A stretch of 64,000 nucleotides of DNA. It comes from Inga oerstediana (taxonomy: Eukaryota; Streptophyta; Magnoliopsida; Fabales; Fabaceae). Under the pieces are notes generated by a model. That model had not been told where the DNA came from, did no database searches, and worked only from the letters and a program-made list of their open reading frames with translations. Location of the stretch: NCBI GenBank assembly GCA_963210345.1, contig OY723409.1:49574839-49638838 (forward strand), in the 5' to 3' direction. Position numbers and translations under genes: made by a program. This document shows positions 10,145 through 20,340 of the stretch, piece by piece (position 1 is the first letter of the stretch; the number at the start of each line of letters is the position of its first letter).

Positions 10145-13100
10145 CTAATGGTATTTGACTGTGTGTGAAACTGTGGTATGAATATCAATTAAGATCTTGA
10201 CTATGTTGTATCTTTCATTCGCAAAAAGTTGTCGATTGCGAACTTCCCAAAGCTTCCAAATAGTGATGCAAAAACCAATCTTCCATGTATTCTGCAAGTT
10301 TGGATTATTTAGCTGCTTTATGAACCAATCAGAGATGTCTGTGCGGAAGAATTCTGCCCACATATCACTAGGTAGAATTTTTTTCCAAACAGAGCCGGCC
10401 AACGGGCATCCTTTGAAGACATGATTAATATCTTCATCGAAGCCGGTGCATAAGGAACATATTTGGTCCTGAGTCATCCCACGTCTGAAACGTTCGGCAT
10501 TTGTCATCAATCTTCCTTTTAGGAATAACCAGAGAAAAGTTTGTACCCTTTGAGCTATGGGGATTTTCCAAATTAGTTTCAATTTTTTATGAGCCGTATC
10601 CCAGTTGAAAGATTCTATAGCTTCGTACGCAGATTTCACAGTGAAATTTCCTGAGGATGTCGGTGTCCATATGCAGGATGGTAAATCATGGTTGACAGAG
10701 ATGCTGGTTTTGCGGATATCATTGTTTAAATCTGAGGGCAAAAGAGGCTCAAATAGGTGATGTTGCCAATTACCATTCAGATCCAAGTAATCTTTGAGAG
10801 GTCTGTTTAAATCATTTGCAGTGATAGGGGCAAAGGACAGGTGCTTTAGGGGCCCATGATCTCCAATCCAGTAGTCTGACCAAAATCGAAGTCCTTCACC
10901 ATTTCCCACCTCCCATTTGATGAGAGGAAGTGCCTCATGAGAAATTTTAATTAAATTGCGCCAGAAGTGAGAGGAGTTTGAACCAGTAGAGGAGGGCATT
11001 GTAAAACCCGTGGTCATGCCATACTTACCTTTTAATACTCGGACCCACAGAGCATGAGGTTTGGAGAAAAGGTTGAAAATCAGTTTAAATAAAAAAGCTC
11101 TGTTCTGGGAGTCTAATTTCAAGAGTCCACATCCCCCGTTGTGTAACGGTTGACACATTTCAGCCCATTTAATCAGACTTATTCCTTTATTGTTTTCAGA
11201 ATACCCCCAAATGAATTTTCTGATAATCTTTTCAATAGCTTTGCAACAGGATGATGGAATCAAAGCACTTTGCATCGTGTAAAGCGGTATGGCTGAGAGA
11301 ACTGACTTGGCCAGCGTGATCCGTCCAGCAAGAGAGAGTGTGCGACTTTTCCAACCAGCAAGTTTATAGACCATGCGTTCAAGGATGTATTGATAGGTAG
11401 TGGATGAGACTCTACCATTGATGAGAGGAACTCCTAGATATTTGCCCAAACTGTCAGTACGGCTATACCCCATGTGGTTACATATATCTCTTTGAGTTTG
11501 GGAATCCACATTCTTGGAGAAGTAGATTTTTGTTTTTGCCTGACTGATTTTGTGTCCTGAAGAAATACAAAACTGTTTCAAAATACGCTTAATGATTTCT
11601 GCTTGTTCCTTTGTAGAGTGGCCAAATACCATGAGATCATCAGCAAAAAAGAGATGGGATAAGGGAATTCCCTTGTGACCCATCTTAATGGTTTTCCAAT
11701 CTCTCATTTTGACTGACGCTCTGATCGATTGTGAGAGACGTTCCATACAGAGTACAAAAATATATGGTGAAAGTGGGTCTCCTTGTCGGATGCCTCTTTG
11801 TGGTTTGAAAGTCGGAGAGGGATTTCCATTCCATAATACTTGCATAGTGGTTATTGTGATGCAGGTCATTATCAATCGAATCATAGGGTCAGGGAGGCCA
11901 ACATCATACAAAGTCTCTTCAATATAATCCCATCTTAAACGATCAAAAGCTTTCTCAAGGTCAATTTTTATGGCCATCCATCCACTTTTCCCTTGCTTTC
12001 TTCGCATGCTGTGTATTACTTCTTGAGCTATTATTATATTATCAACAATACTCCGATCCTTAATAAAACTTGACTGGTAGCTACTTATTAAGCTTGGAAG
12101 GAGGCACTTGAGTCTGTTGGCAATGACCTTAGTAACCACCTTATATGCTACAGTGCATAAACTGATGGGGCGAAATTCCGTAATGGTAGTAGGTTTAGTA
12201 ACTTTTGGGATGAGAGCTATGAGGGTCTGATTTAGTGAAGGATGTACATTTCCCCCCAACCAGAGATCCTTAACAAGATCAAATAGGCTTGAACAGACTA
12301 AGTTCCACTGGCTTTGGTAGAATAGTGCAGGTAATCCATCAATGCCAGGAGCTTTGAGAGGCTTCATGTCTAAAAGCGCAGTCTTGACTTCCTCCAGATC
12401 AACCATTTGGGACAAACATGCATGATCGGAAGAGGAAATTGGAGGAAATGCACCCTTTGTTGTGTATGGCTGTGGCTGATGGTCTTCAAGAGTATACAGA
12501 CGGCTAAAGAAATTTCTAGCAAGATCAGAAAGTTGAGTTGCATCATCCATCTAAACATCTTGTTCTGATTTTAACTGGGTTATTCGGTTGCGCCTCTTCC
12601 TTATTTGCGCTTTTGCATGATAGTACGCTGTGTTGTGATCGCCCAACATTAGGAAATCTGAATTTGATTTTTGCAACTAGAGAAGTTCTTCTTGGAGGCA
12701 AGTTTCTTCATACTCCTCGCGCAAGCTCAACTCAAGGTCGGTAAGAAAGGGTGAATTAACATCATCCTCAAGTTTGCGTTGAATACCTTGAAGTCGAGAG
12801 AGGAGGCGTTTTTTACGGGCCGTAATTGATCCGAAAACTTGCGTATTCCAAGTTCTAGCTGCCCTTGAGAAGGTAGCGATGTTTTCAAGCAGAGTGAGGT
12901 GTGGGTCCCAGTTTTCTTGTACTAAGTTTGCAAAGTCAGGATGAGAATGCCAAGCTGCCAAATAACAGAAAGGCTTTTCTGTCAATGTATTCGTTTGTCT
13001 ATAGCCCAAGTGAATTTGAATTGGTCTATGGTCAGACAATAATTTTGGGAGGTGGTCTACCCAACTACTGTTGAATTGATTTAACCATGCCAGGTTGCAT

Positions 13101-13687
13101 ATGGACCTATCCAAGCGCACTAACAAGGTACCCCGACGCCAAGTGAATCTAGGACCCTTAAAACCCAAATCGAGAAGGCCTTGATGTTGCATAAAAGATT
13201 GAAACAATTTACACCCATAATTTGTACGGCCAGAACCCCCTTTTCGATCTTCCATACGTATAGTTGCATTAAAATCACCAGCTAATAACCAGGGAGTTGC
13301 ATGATTCGGAGCTAGACTCTAGAGATCTTCCCATAGGAACTTTCGAAGACCAGGTTGAGGACTACCATAAATGGCAGTAAAGAGAAACCTTGAGTTGTGG
13401 TTCAAGAAGGTAACCTCCATGTGGACAAATTGAAGGTAGTTGGATAAGACATTCACTTCCACATTCTGTGACCAAAGGATCCATATGCCTCCAGAAAATC
13501 CTCGAGCCTCAATGCGATGAGAGTGTTGGGAGCCAAGACGTTTAATCACCTTATCAGCTTTAACACCTAAAATTCGAGGTTCAACAATGACAAAAATATC
13601 AGGCTTATAATTAGCAACCATAGATTTAAAGATGGAGGGAAATCTTTTATCAAGAGCTCCCTGACAATTCCAAGTAATAATTGACAT
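10145..13687 (-). pseudogene. LINE ORF2: endonuclease plus reverse transcriptase, three in-frame stops, no RNase H
   Basis: One frame of 1,181 codons, starting MSIITWNCQGA at 13687, is broken by TAG at 13319-13321, 12677-12679 and 12551-12553 without any frameshift. In order it shows an apurinic-type endonuclease (WNCQGA, VEPRI, SGGIWILW, AIYGSP, AGDFNA, RLDRS, SDHRPI), then reverse transcriptase (FRPISLCTVAYKVVTKVIAN, FIKDRSIVDNI, KIDLEKAFDRLRW, RGIRQGDPLSPYIFV, catalytic HLFFADDLMVF, LGKYLGVPL), then the zf-RVT segment (SAYEA, WKIPIAQRVQTFLWL, C-x2-C near GMTQDQICSLC). It ends shortly after zf-RVT and lacks the RNase H domain found in the LINE at 44696. The catalytic FADD is intact. In its intact form it performs target-primed reverse transcription in the nucleus. 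Confidence 0.9.
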
Positions 13688-13691
13688 AAAA

Positions 13692-15632
13692 TTAATTTAA
13701 AGGTGTAGAGTCAAAGTTCACTCCCTCAACTAGATTTGCAATCTCTTCTCTGTCCATGTCGTCAATTTGCTCATGTTGGACTCCTCTGGCAATTTCTTTT
13801 AGAGTTCGAATTGAAGGGCCTGCCATATCATTTGGTTTGGTGCCCAATTTATGAACATGTAGGCCCGTAGCTAACTTGATCCCCCTATTGGTAGATGCTG
13901 GGTCAGGTGGTTTGGGAGAGGATGATTTGTGACCCAAGATGACTTGTTGGACTTTGTTGTTGGATGAATTTGTTGTGTTCTTCATGCTTCGAAGCTGGGC
14001 CCGTTCATCATTAACAATAATTGCCACATGGTTTCCTCCATCCAACGTTGTGGGTGCATGTGTGGAGCGGTAATAGGTCGAGTTGAAGATACTGTCTTTA
14101 TTGGGGACCATTACTAGTGTTTCTTTTTGTTTGCCAGTGTGGTCTAAATTTTTTGGATGCTTGTGGTCCTTACTTTTATGCTTGATTGTTGTTGCCTCAA
14201 CTAATTGATCTGTTCTGACAACCTCATACCCTGTGTTGTGTACCTCATTTCCAACCGTTTCATCATCGAGGACTGCAAAACGAGATGCAGAGACAAGTCC
14301 TTTAGCATGTTGCCCTCCGTCTCTCTTGACACCTCTGTCAGTAGGGCGTCGTCGACGTTGAACCTGCATCCAGGTACCATATGTTAGATTCTCACGAGCA
14401 TCAGGTGGATGGTGATTTTCACGCGCCGATGTTGCACCTCCTTGTACCGAGTTAGGCACTGTATCTTTCGCAGGACAAGCATCTTGTAGGTGGTCATATC
14501 TGCCGCAGTGAAAGCAAATTGTCGGAAGCCCCTCATATTCAACATAGATTGTCTCACCGTCAACCTGGATTTTTGAGGTTAGAGGCTTTGTGAGGTCGAT
14601 GATTACCGCCAATCTTGCAAATTTCCCCCTATCCCCTGTTTCGGTGTTGTAGTCAACCTTAATAACCTCTCCAAAGATGCTACCTATTGACCGAATAATG
14701 CTCTTGTGATAATATCTAGCCGGCAATTGTGGTAGTCTGACCCAGCACATCACCTGGTTGATAACATGTTCATGTGGCTTGAAAGAGGGAGTCCACGGTT
14801 GCACTGATAAGTAATGGCCAAAGATAACCCAAGGACCATTAATGAGGGCAGATTGGAAATCTATAGCATCTTTAAACTTGACTAAGAAACAGTCATCATC
14901 CAAATCCGTGAGATGAAGGCGTCCTGTAGGTTTCCATAGGTTTTGCAGTTGTGGTAGAAGATGCCTGTAGTTAATTCGTCGACCCAGAAGTTTAATTACC
15001 ACCGTAAAACCCATTCGTTGATTTAGTGCTTCAAGGACGTGGGAAGCAAATGTCATAGTTGGGATGTTTCCATTCATGCCTATTGTGACATCACCATGCT
15101 GGAGAGTCATCTCGTCATCCTCTTCTTCTAATCTTGTATCAGTATTTAATAGCTTATCTTTGAATGATGGAGTGGTTCTCACCGGTATCTGATTAACATT
15201 ATTCATTTCTTCATCAAGCATATTGCTTGTAATAACTGGTGTTTCAGGAATAAATTCTGGTCCCTGAGAGGGAGTCGCCAATATATGTGTGAGTTGGTTT
15301 GTGCATTCTGTTTCCATATCAACATTGCTCACTTCAGCCTCGTGCACTTTCACTTTCTTGGATGATATATTTTCATCTGGGAGATGCGGTGGTGCTTCCT
15401 TGAAGACACTTTCAAAGACATTGACTTGCAAGACAGCATCCTTCTCATGACTCCTTTCCAGTTTAGCCTCTCCATACTCTGTTCTGGAGATGTGACCCTG
15501 CTCTCTCATTCTCTCTTGACTCCTATCTCGTTCTCGCTCTCTCATTGGCCCCGTGTTCCTCCGCTGCAGTTGGCAGCGGGGGTGGTTGTTGATCACTTCT
15601 CCCGTAGCAGATCCGAGGAGATGAGGAAGCAC
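13692..15632 (-). CDS. LINE ORF1 protein, DUF4283 plus CCHC zinc knuckle
   Basis: An uninterrupted frame of 646 codons from the ATG at 15632. Residues about 25-50 are charged and rich in R and E. The central part holds the DUF4283 domain, with WKPTGRLHLTDLDDDCFLVKF, then INGPWVIFGHYLSVQPW and VIKVDY. After that, near residue 370, comes a zinc knuckle with spacing C-x2-C-x4-H-x4-C (CFHCGRYDHLQDAC). The C-terminal third is low-complexity and polar. Plant L1 ORF1 proteins of this build bind element RNA in ribonucleoprotein particles. The ORF1 stop is only 4 bp before the ORF2 ATG, which suggests ORF2 translation by reinitiation. This is the only undamaged transposon gene in the window. Confidence 0.88.
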   Translation of the reverse strand: MLPHLLGSATGEVINNHPRCQLQRRNTGPMRERERDRSQERMREQGHISRTEYGEAKLERSHEKDAVLQVNVFESVFKEAPPHLPDENISSKKVKVHEAEVSNVDMETECTNQLTHILATPSQGPEFIPETPVITSNMLDEEMNNVNQIPVRTTPSFKDKLLNTDTRLEEEDDEMTLQHGDVTIGMNGNIPTMTFASHVLEALNQRMGFTVVIKLLGRRINYRHLLPQLQNLWKPTGRLHLTDLDDDCFLVKFKDAIDFQSALINGPWVIFGHYLSVQPWTPSFKPHEHVINQVMCWVRLPQLPARYYHKSIIRSIGSIFGEVIKVDYNTETGDRGKFARLAVIIDLTKPLTSKIQVDGETIYVEYEGLPTICFHCGRYDHLQDACPAKDTVPNSVQGGATSARENHHPPDARENLTYGTWMQVQRRRRPTDRGVKRDGGQHAKGLVSASRFAVLDDETVGNEVHNTGYEVVRTDQLVEATTIKHKSKDHKHPKNLDHTGKQKETLVMVPNKDSIFNSTYYRSTHAPTTLDGGNHVAIIVNDERAQLRSMKNTTNSSNNKVQQVILGHKSSSPKPPDPASTNRGIKLATGLHVHKLGTKPNDMAGPSIRTLKEIARGVQHEQIDDMDREEIANLVEGVNFDSTPLN

Positions 15633-15774
15633 CGAACAGATATTAACAGAACCGTCAAGCGGAATAAATCAATGAATTGTGTCACTCACCTCAGATGCAG
15701 CTCAGACTGCACATCAGAATCACGACGGAATCAGGCGGACTGAAGCAACGGAAGTAACAGATCGGCGTCGGAAG

Positions 15775-16190
15775 CTGCAACGTTGAAGAGCACGTTCAGA
15801 ACGCTGGTCGGACCGAGTCGAGCTTCACGTCGAGCTTCACCGCATCTGGAAGATCACATTTGCAGAGAAACAGATCTTTACGAGCAGAGTCTCGCTGTCC
15901 CCGAAGATGATGAGCGAAGAGAAACAGATCTGCGGATGAAGCAAGATCACCAGAAAACCAGAGTTCAGACCTTTACGAGCAGAGTCTCTGTTTCCGTCAC
16001 GCGCAAGAGCTTCACCGCATCTGGAAGATCACAGTTGCAGAGAAACAGATCTTTACGAGCAGAGTCTCGCTTTCCACGAAGATGATGAGCGAAGAGAAAC
16101 AGATCTGCGGATGAAGCAAGATCACCACGTCGAGCACACAAGTCAGACCGTTGAAGAGCACGTCCAGAACGCTGGTCGGACCTCCAATGA
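15775..16190 (-). repeat. Repeated monomers in the LINE 5' UTR
   Basis: A block of about 120 bp (gagcttcaccgcatctggaa ... gatgaagcaagatcacca) occurs at 15832-15952 and again at 16007-16127, offset by 175 bp. A second motif (gttgaagagcacgt-cagaac) occurs at 15782 and 16151. The 5' leaders of some mammalian L1s are built from tandem promoter monomers, so these may act in transcription; that is inference. Confidence 0.75.
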
Positions 16191-16994
16191 CCGTTACGGC
16201 GGCAACGGTCGAAAACCAGAGTTCAGACACGAGGTTGCATCAGACAGATCTTCTTTAGAAGTACTTTCATATAAAGAGGTTACATGGACAAATAATTTAG
16301 GAGAATGTTGGACCCTTTAGGAATAATTGGGCTATAACCAATTAAAGAGTTAACTCAAATAATAAAAATTAACAACCTGTGAGTGAAATCTTGATCCCAA
16401 CGTTTTAAGTGATTGTTATATTCTCAAAATCACCCTCATTCTTACTCTCTACTTATCAAGTCTTATTTTCTTAATTATTTGAATTAATAAAATCACAACC
16501 TCCATGCAAATACGACCCCATAATACTCTGGGGTTGTACCCATAGGAAGGTTGTAATTTTATCAATTTAAATAATTGAGAAAATAAGAGATGATAAGTAG
16601 AGAATAAGGAGAATAATCCTAAGAATATGATAATCACTTAAATCGTTGGGTTCAGGATTTCTATTATTTGAGTTGATTCTTTAATTAATTATAGTTACAA
16701 CTATACCTAAAGTGTCATAACATTCTCCTGAATTATTAGCCCTTTTTTAATTAGTGTTGGATTCGTTTTCAAGACACTCACACAACTAATTAAACTTGGA
16801 AGCTATTGCTTTAAGTCACCATTAGTGTAATATTCCGAATTTTGAGATTGAAGGTTTGGGAATAAGCCTAAATTAAGTGAACTGCTAAGCCCCGATTTAG
16901 TAGGTGTCCCAAATTTATTCCCTAATGTTTCTTATATATTTGAAGTATTAAAAGAAATAAAATAGTGAATTTAGGAGTAGGGGAAATTTATATA

Positions 16995-17230
16995 CTCCCT
17001 CCGGTCCTAATTATAAGCAAAGTTGAACTTTTTGGAGAAATTAAAGAAGCTAATTAAATTACTTTGGAGTATTTTTATTTTTATTTTTTTCTTCAAATTA
17101 ATTACTTTGACTAATAAAATAATATATAATCTAAGGATACATAACATATCATATGATTAAGTCACTCATTTGGCTTTATTAATTTTTTCAAAAAAAGTCA
17201 ACTTTATCTTATAATTAGGACCGGAGGTAG
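16995..17230. mobile_element. Stowaway MITE inside the solo LTR, 236 bp
   Basis: Ends CTCCCTCCGGTCCTAATTAT and, inverted, ATAATTAGGACCGGAGGTAG, flanked by TA at 16993-16994 and 17231-17232. Its internal halves are also partly complementary (aattaaagaagctaattaaa near the left). It belongs to the same subfamily as the copies at 20487 and 44035/57487. Confidence 0.88.
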
Positions 17231-17411
17231 TACAAAAATGGAATTTATTGAAGTTGCAAGTGCTTGTCGTTTCATTGCTTCAAGTGAGGCAGTGAGTTTG
17301 TCACGTGGATTTGGAAAACTAAATGATGAGCAAAAATTATAAAATTGTATAGGATGAAAGTAGATATCCTAAGCTTAATTTGATAGATCATATGAATTAT
17401 TTGAAATCATA

Positions 17412-17790
17412 TGTAAAAATTTATGAATTTGTGAACTTAGCCTAGAAAAACTGGAAAGTTTCTGGAGCAGCGTTCAAAGAAATTAATTTTGGAAATTTTG
17501 TGTTTCCAATTGAAAAAAGTCTATATTTTTCCTTAAAACTAGACTCAATAAGGATTTTATCGCTTTTAGAATCACTTGATACGAGGTCTAAAATGAAGTT
17601 ATATGCAAAAAAATATGAATTTTTGAAGTTAGCCTAGAAAAATTGGAAAGTTTCTAGAGCAGCATTCAAAAAAATTAATTCTGGGAATTTTGTGCTTCCA
17701 ATTGGAAAAAGTCTATATTTTTTCTTGAAATTAGACTCAATAAGAGTTTTATAGCCTTTGAAATTACTCCGATACGACGTCTACAAATTT
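17412..17790 (+). repeat. Tandem duplication of about 191 bp inside the solo LTR
   Basis: The block beginning near tatgaattt..gaa.ttagcctagaaaaa..ggaaagtttct appears at 17412-17602 and again at 17603-17790 with scattered substitutions. Both copies carry the motif gactcaataag. Confidence 0.75.
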
Positions 17791-19752
17791 AGTTATAATT
17801 TTTCAAAGTTATGGCAGAAAATCTGCCAAAATTTCTAAAAAATCCGAAAATGGGAAAATAAATAAGGGATATTCCAAAATATTATAAAATAATTTCCATC
17901 TTCTTCCTCAACCATAACTGACGTGTTTCTAAGCTGAAAATAGAGAGAGAAAGTTTGAGAAATTCTATGGAGAGAAAGAGGAAAAAACTCACGAGGTAAG
18001 TCGATTTCTTCGATGAATTCATACCTAACGCGTATAACTCCGCTCTTAAGCTTCTCTTTCATGTATTTCAAGGTTTTTGAAGCTCAAATTCTTGTGTTGG
18101 AAAAGCTAGGGTTTCAGCCACTTTAGGGAAAAGTCAGAGGGAGCTTAAGGTAACTTCTAAAACTCTGAATATTGATTGTTCTAGCTGCTCTGGACAATTT
18201 AATCGATGAAATTTCGTCAGATTGTCTTTGTTTGTGAAAATGGAAAATGGGTTGTTGGAAGTGTTATGCTACCTAAATTGGTACTAAATGGTAGTTGTAA
18301 CCTAATTAAATAGTTAATAAAGTGGTTAGAAGTAGAAAGGAACACGTCTGCGGAGTCAAAATTGAAAAACCCCAATTTCCCCCGAGTTTTGTGAGTTTCG
18401 GCCAGGGCTATTTTAGAGGGGTTAGATTTACATGTTAAACAATTTGTTGATTCCATTGAGTTTAGAAGGAAAAATTAGATGGGGTTACAGTTGGTCACTT
18501 TTTTGGAAAAGCCTGAAAAGGCATAATTACAAAAACGCCCATGAAACCCTTAAAGCGAGGCTGTCAAGGGCAATTTCGTTTTTTGGCAGTGAATTTGGTT
18601 ATTCTGAATTCAGAAATGGATTCCTTGGGTGAAAATATGTCAAAATAGCCCATGTCAAAATTTCAGGAAATGTATAGTCAAACCAGGTACAGTCGGGCTG
18701 GGTTAAGATCCCGAGGGCATTTTGGTAAATTTTTACCTTAGCCTAATATAACCACAATAAATTCTATGATAGTGCCTAAAATGATATGTATTTTAACCTA
18801 ATTCTTGTACATTTGATATTTTAGGACCAAGTTGGAAGCCTGATCTTGTCACGTTTTGCGAGGCAGGCAAAACAAGGTGAAAGAAACTTGAGGTAGGGAA
18901 ATTATTCTTCATACATCATGCCATAATTCATATGATTGTGTGGATGCCATTGTGTGTGCTTTTATTAATCAACATGATTTGCCTGAAAGAGGCAGTTCGT
19001 GCTAAAAGTGCACTTATACCTGGGGTTGGGTAAGAATCCACCCAATGTACTAATGTATACATGATGAAGATGTTTTATATTATTCATTAATTGGTGTATA
19101 CATGGTGTATATCATATTTATTTCTCGTATTTTATATGAATGATAATATGTTTCTACTGGGATGCCTTAGAATCTCATCCCTTTTTCTAAAGAAAATATC
19201 TCAGCAGGTGCTAGTGAATCAAAAGGTAAGGACATGATAAGGGGAACTGACGGGTACGTTTCCTGAGACGAAGTTCGTGGTTATATATGTGGTTATTTTT
19301 TAATATTTTGAAAAAATTTTGTAAATATTATCAAACCCTGCGAGGTAAAGCTGTGACGTAATCAAGTACCATGTATTACTATATCAGTATATTTATATTA
19401 TTCCTGTATTGCTCATCAAAATATGTGTAAGTACTCTGAAAATGATAAAAATAAGATAACGGTGTGACAATTAGCTTCAAGAATTATCACCCAAAAAATT
19501 TTATGTCTATTTCTCTATATCCATGTTCTCTCTTTATCTCCCAATCCCTAAGAGTACCCATATATTTGGTTCAATGGTGGCCATCCAAAACAATCGAACA
19601 TGAAAAATAAGAAAAATAAATATAATTGAAAGAAACAAAAATATATTCATAATTGAAAATTTATAAAGAATTAAAAGAAAATAAATGAAAACTAGCTTTC
19701 TGTTGGGAAGCGTTGCTCTTCCAACTGGAGAGTTTAAAACTCATAAAAAGAA

Positions 19753-20004
19753 GGAAGAATTGTTGATAAATATTTTTTTGATAAATTAATTATTGAATAA
19801 TATCATGAAAAATCTGTTGCACATAACAGAAAATATTTTATACATAATGAAAGATTGTTTGCACATTTATATGAAAAATTTTTACACACACGGAAGATGG
19901 TTTGCACAAAACGAAAGATCGCTTATACACACGGAAGATCACTTACACGCTTGATAGCAATAACAATTAATTTACCCTAAAAATATTTTTAGACAATTCT
20001 CCCT
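19753..20004. mobile_element. MITE with internal 21-bp tandem repeats, copy 1
   Basis: The terminal inverted repeats are about 40 bp: left GGAAGAATTGTTGATAAATA and onward to attaattattg, right (inverted) AGGGAGAATTGTCTAAAAAT and onward to aaattaattg. Between them lie about seven degenerate units of 20-24 bp with the core GAAAGAT-n-TTGCACA-n-ACGG, for example at 19850-19870, 19890-19910 and 19912-19932. A second copy of the family is at 63501-63773 in inverted orientation. Confidence 0.7.
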
Positions 20005-20340
20005 AAAAAAAATATTCTCTTAAAGTGATGTAAGTATTAATTGTATGTCTTAGGTGGGCTATACATCCTTTATTTATAGTTCAAATTGCTTCTTGACGTG
20101 GCACGCATTGATACATCTATAATAATATATTAGTATATCATATTTAATTTGTCCTCCGCATCATACCTTTTCATGCCTTTACATCTTGGCAACATTTACA
20201 GTTTAGACCCCAATTAATCAACTCCCTCAATCTTTCGTGCAAATTGTGATCATCTTCTTGGTCTTTCTATAAAAATCACGGCTAATGACCTCAAGCCTTC
20301 AAGAACTTCTCTTTAATCATATTATCTACAAAATAAAAGA
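20005..20340. other. No gene recognised
   Basis: AT-rich intergenic sequence with a TATTTATAG motif near 20070 but no open frame following it. Nothing further can be supported. Confidence 0.45.

Larger units (their letters stand above)
10040..16281 (-). mobile_element. Full-length L1-type LINE (6.2 kb), minus strand
   Basis: A 17-bp target-site duplication, ACATGGACAAATAATTT, flanks it at 10023-10039 and 16282-16298. The T run at 10037-10046 is the poly(A) tail of the minus-strand element. From 16281 downward come a 5' UTR with repeats (15633-16281), ORF1 (15632-13692), ORF2 (13687-10145) and a 3' UTR of about 100 bp. ORF1 is open and ORF2 has only three stops, so the insertion is fairly young. 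It lies inside the left arm of the foldback element. Confidence 0.93.
16826..19469 (+). mobile_element. Solo LTR, probably Ty3/gypsy, 2.6 kb
   Basis: The element begins TGTAATATTCCGAATTTTG and ends AACGGTGTGACA, flanked by the 5-bp duplication ATTAG at 16821-16825 and 19470-19474. It has no coding region. Its layout resembles the solo LTR at 44157-57377: both have a TTTCGGCCA motif (here near 18395) and a short AATCTCA..CCCTTT block (here near 19165). I assign it to Ty3/gypsy from the start sequence and length only. A Stowaway MITE sits inside at 16995-17230, and it interrupts the right arm of the foldback element. Confidence 0.78.
9765..19745. mobile_element. Large foldback (long inverted repeat) element, about 1.1 kb before interruption
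   Basis: After removing the LINE at 10040-16281 and the solo LTR at 16826-19469, the remaining pieces (9765-10039, 16299-16825, 19475-19745) form one long palindrome centred near 16527, at CCATAATACTCTGG. Left-arm blocks such as 10004-10020 (cggattcaacactaatt), 9948-9975 and 9840-9915 recur as reverse complements at 16748-16765, 16795-16825 and 19560-19650. The arms are imperfect, and the outer ends near 9765 and 19745 are estimated. No coding sequence belongs to it; foldback or Mutator-like origin is possible. Confidence 0.75.

Noticed and set aside
15384..16320. Plus-strand frames upstream of and overlapping LINE ORF1
   Set aside because: Antisense to ORF1 or within the repeated LINE 5' UTR; their apparent protein repeats reflect the DNA repeat.
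19840..19960. CRISPR-like array of short repeats
   Set aside because: Units are contiguous and degenerate with no unique spacers, lie between transposon TIRs, and the DNA is a plant nuclear genome.
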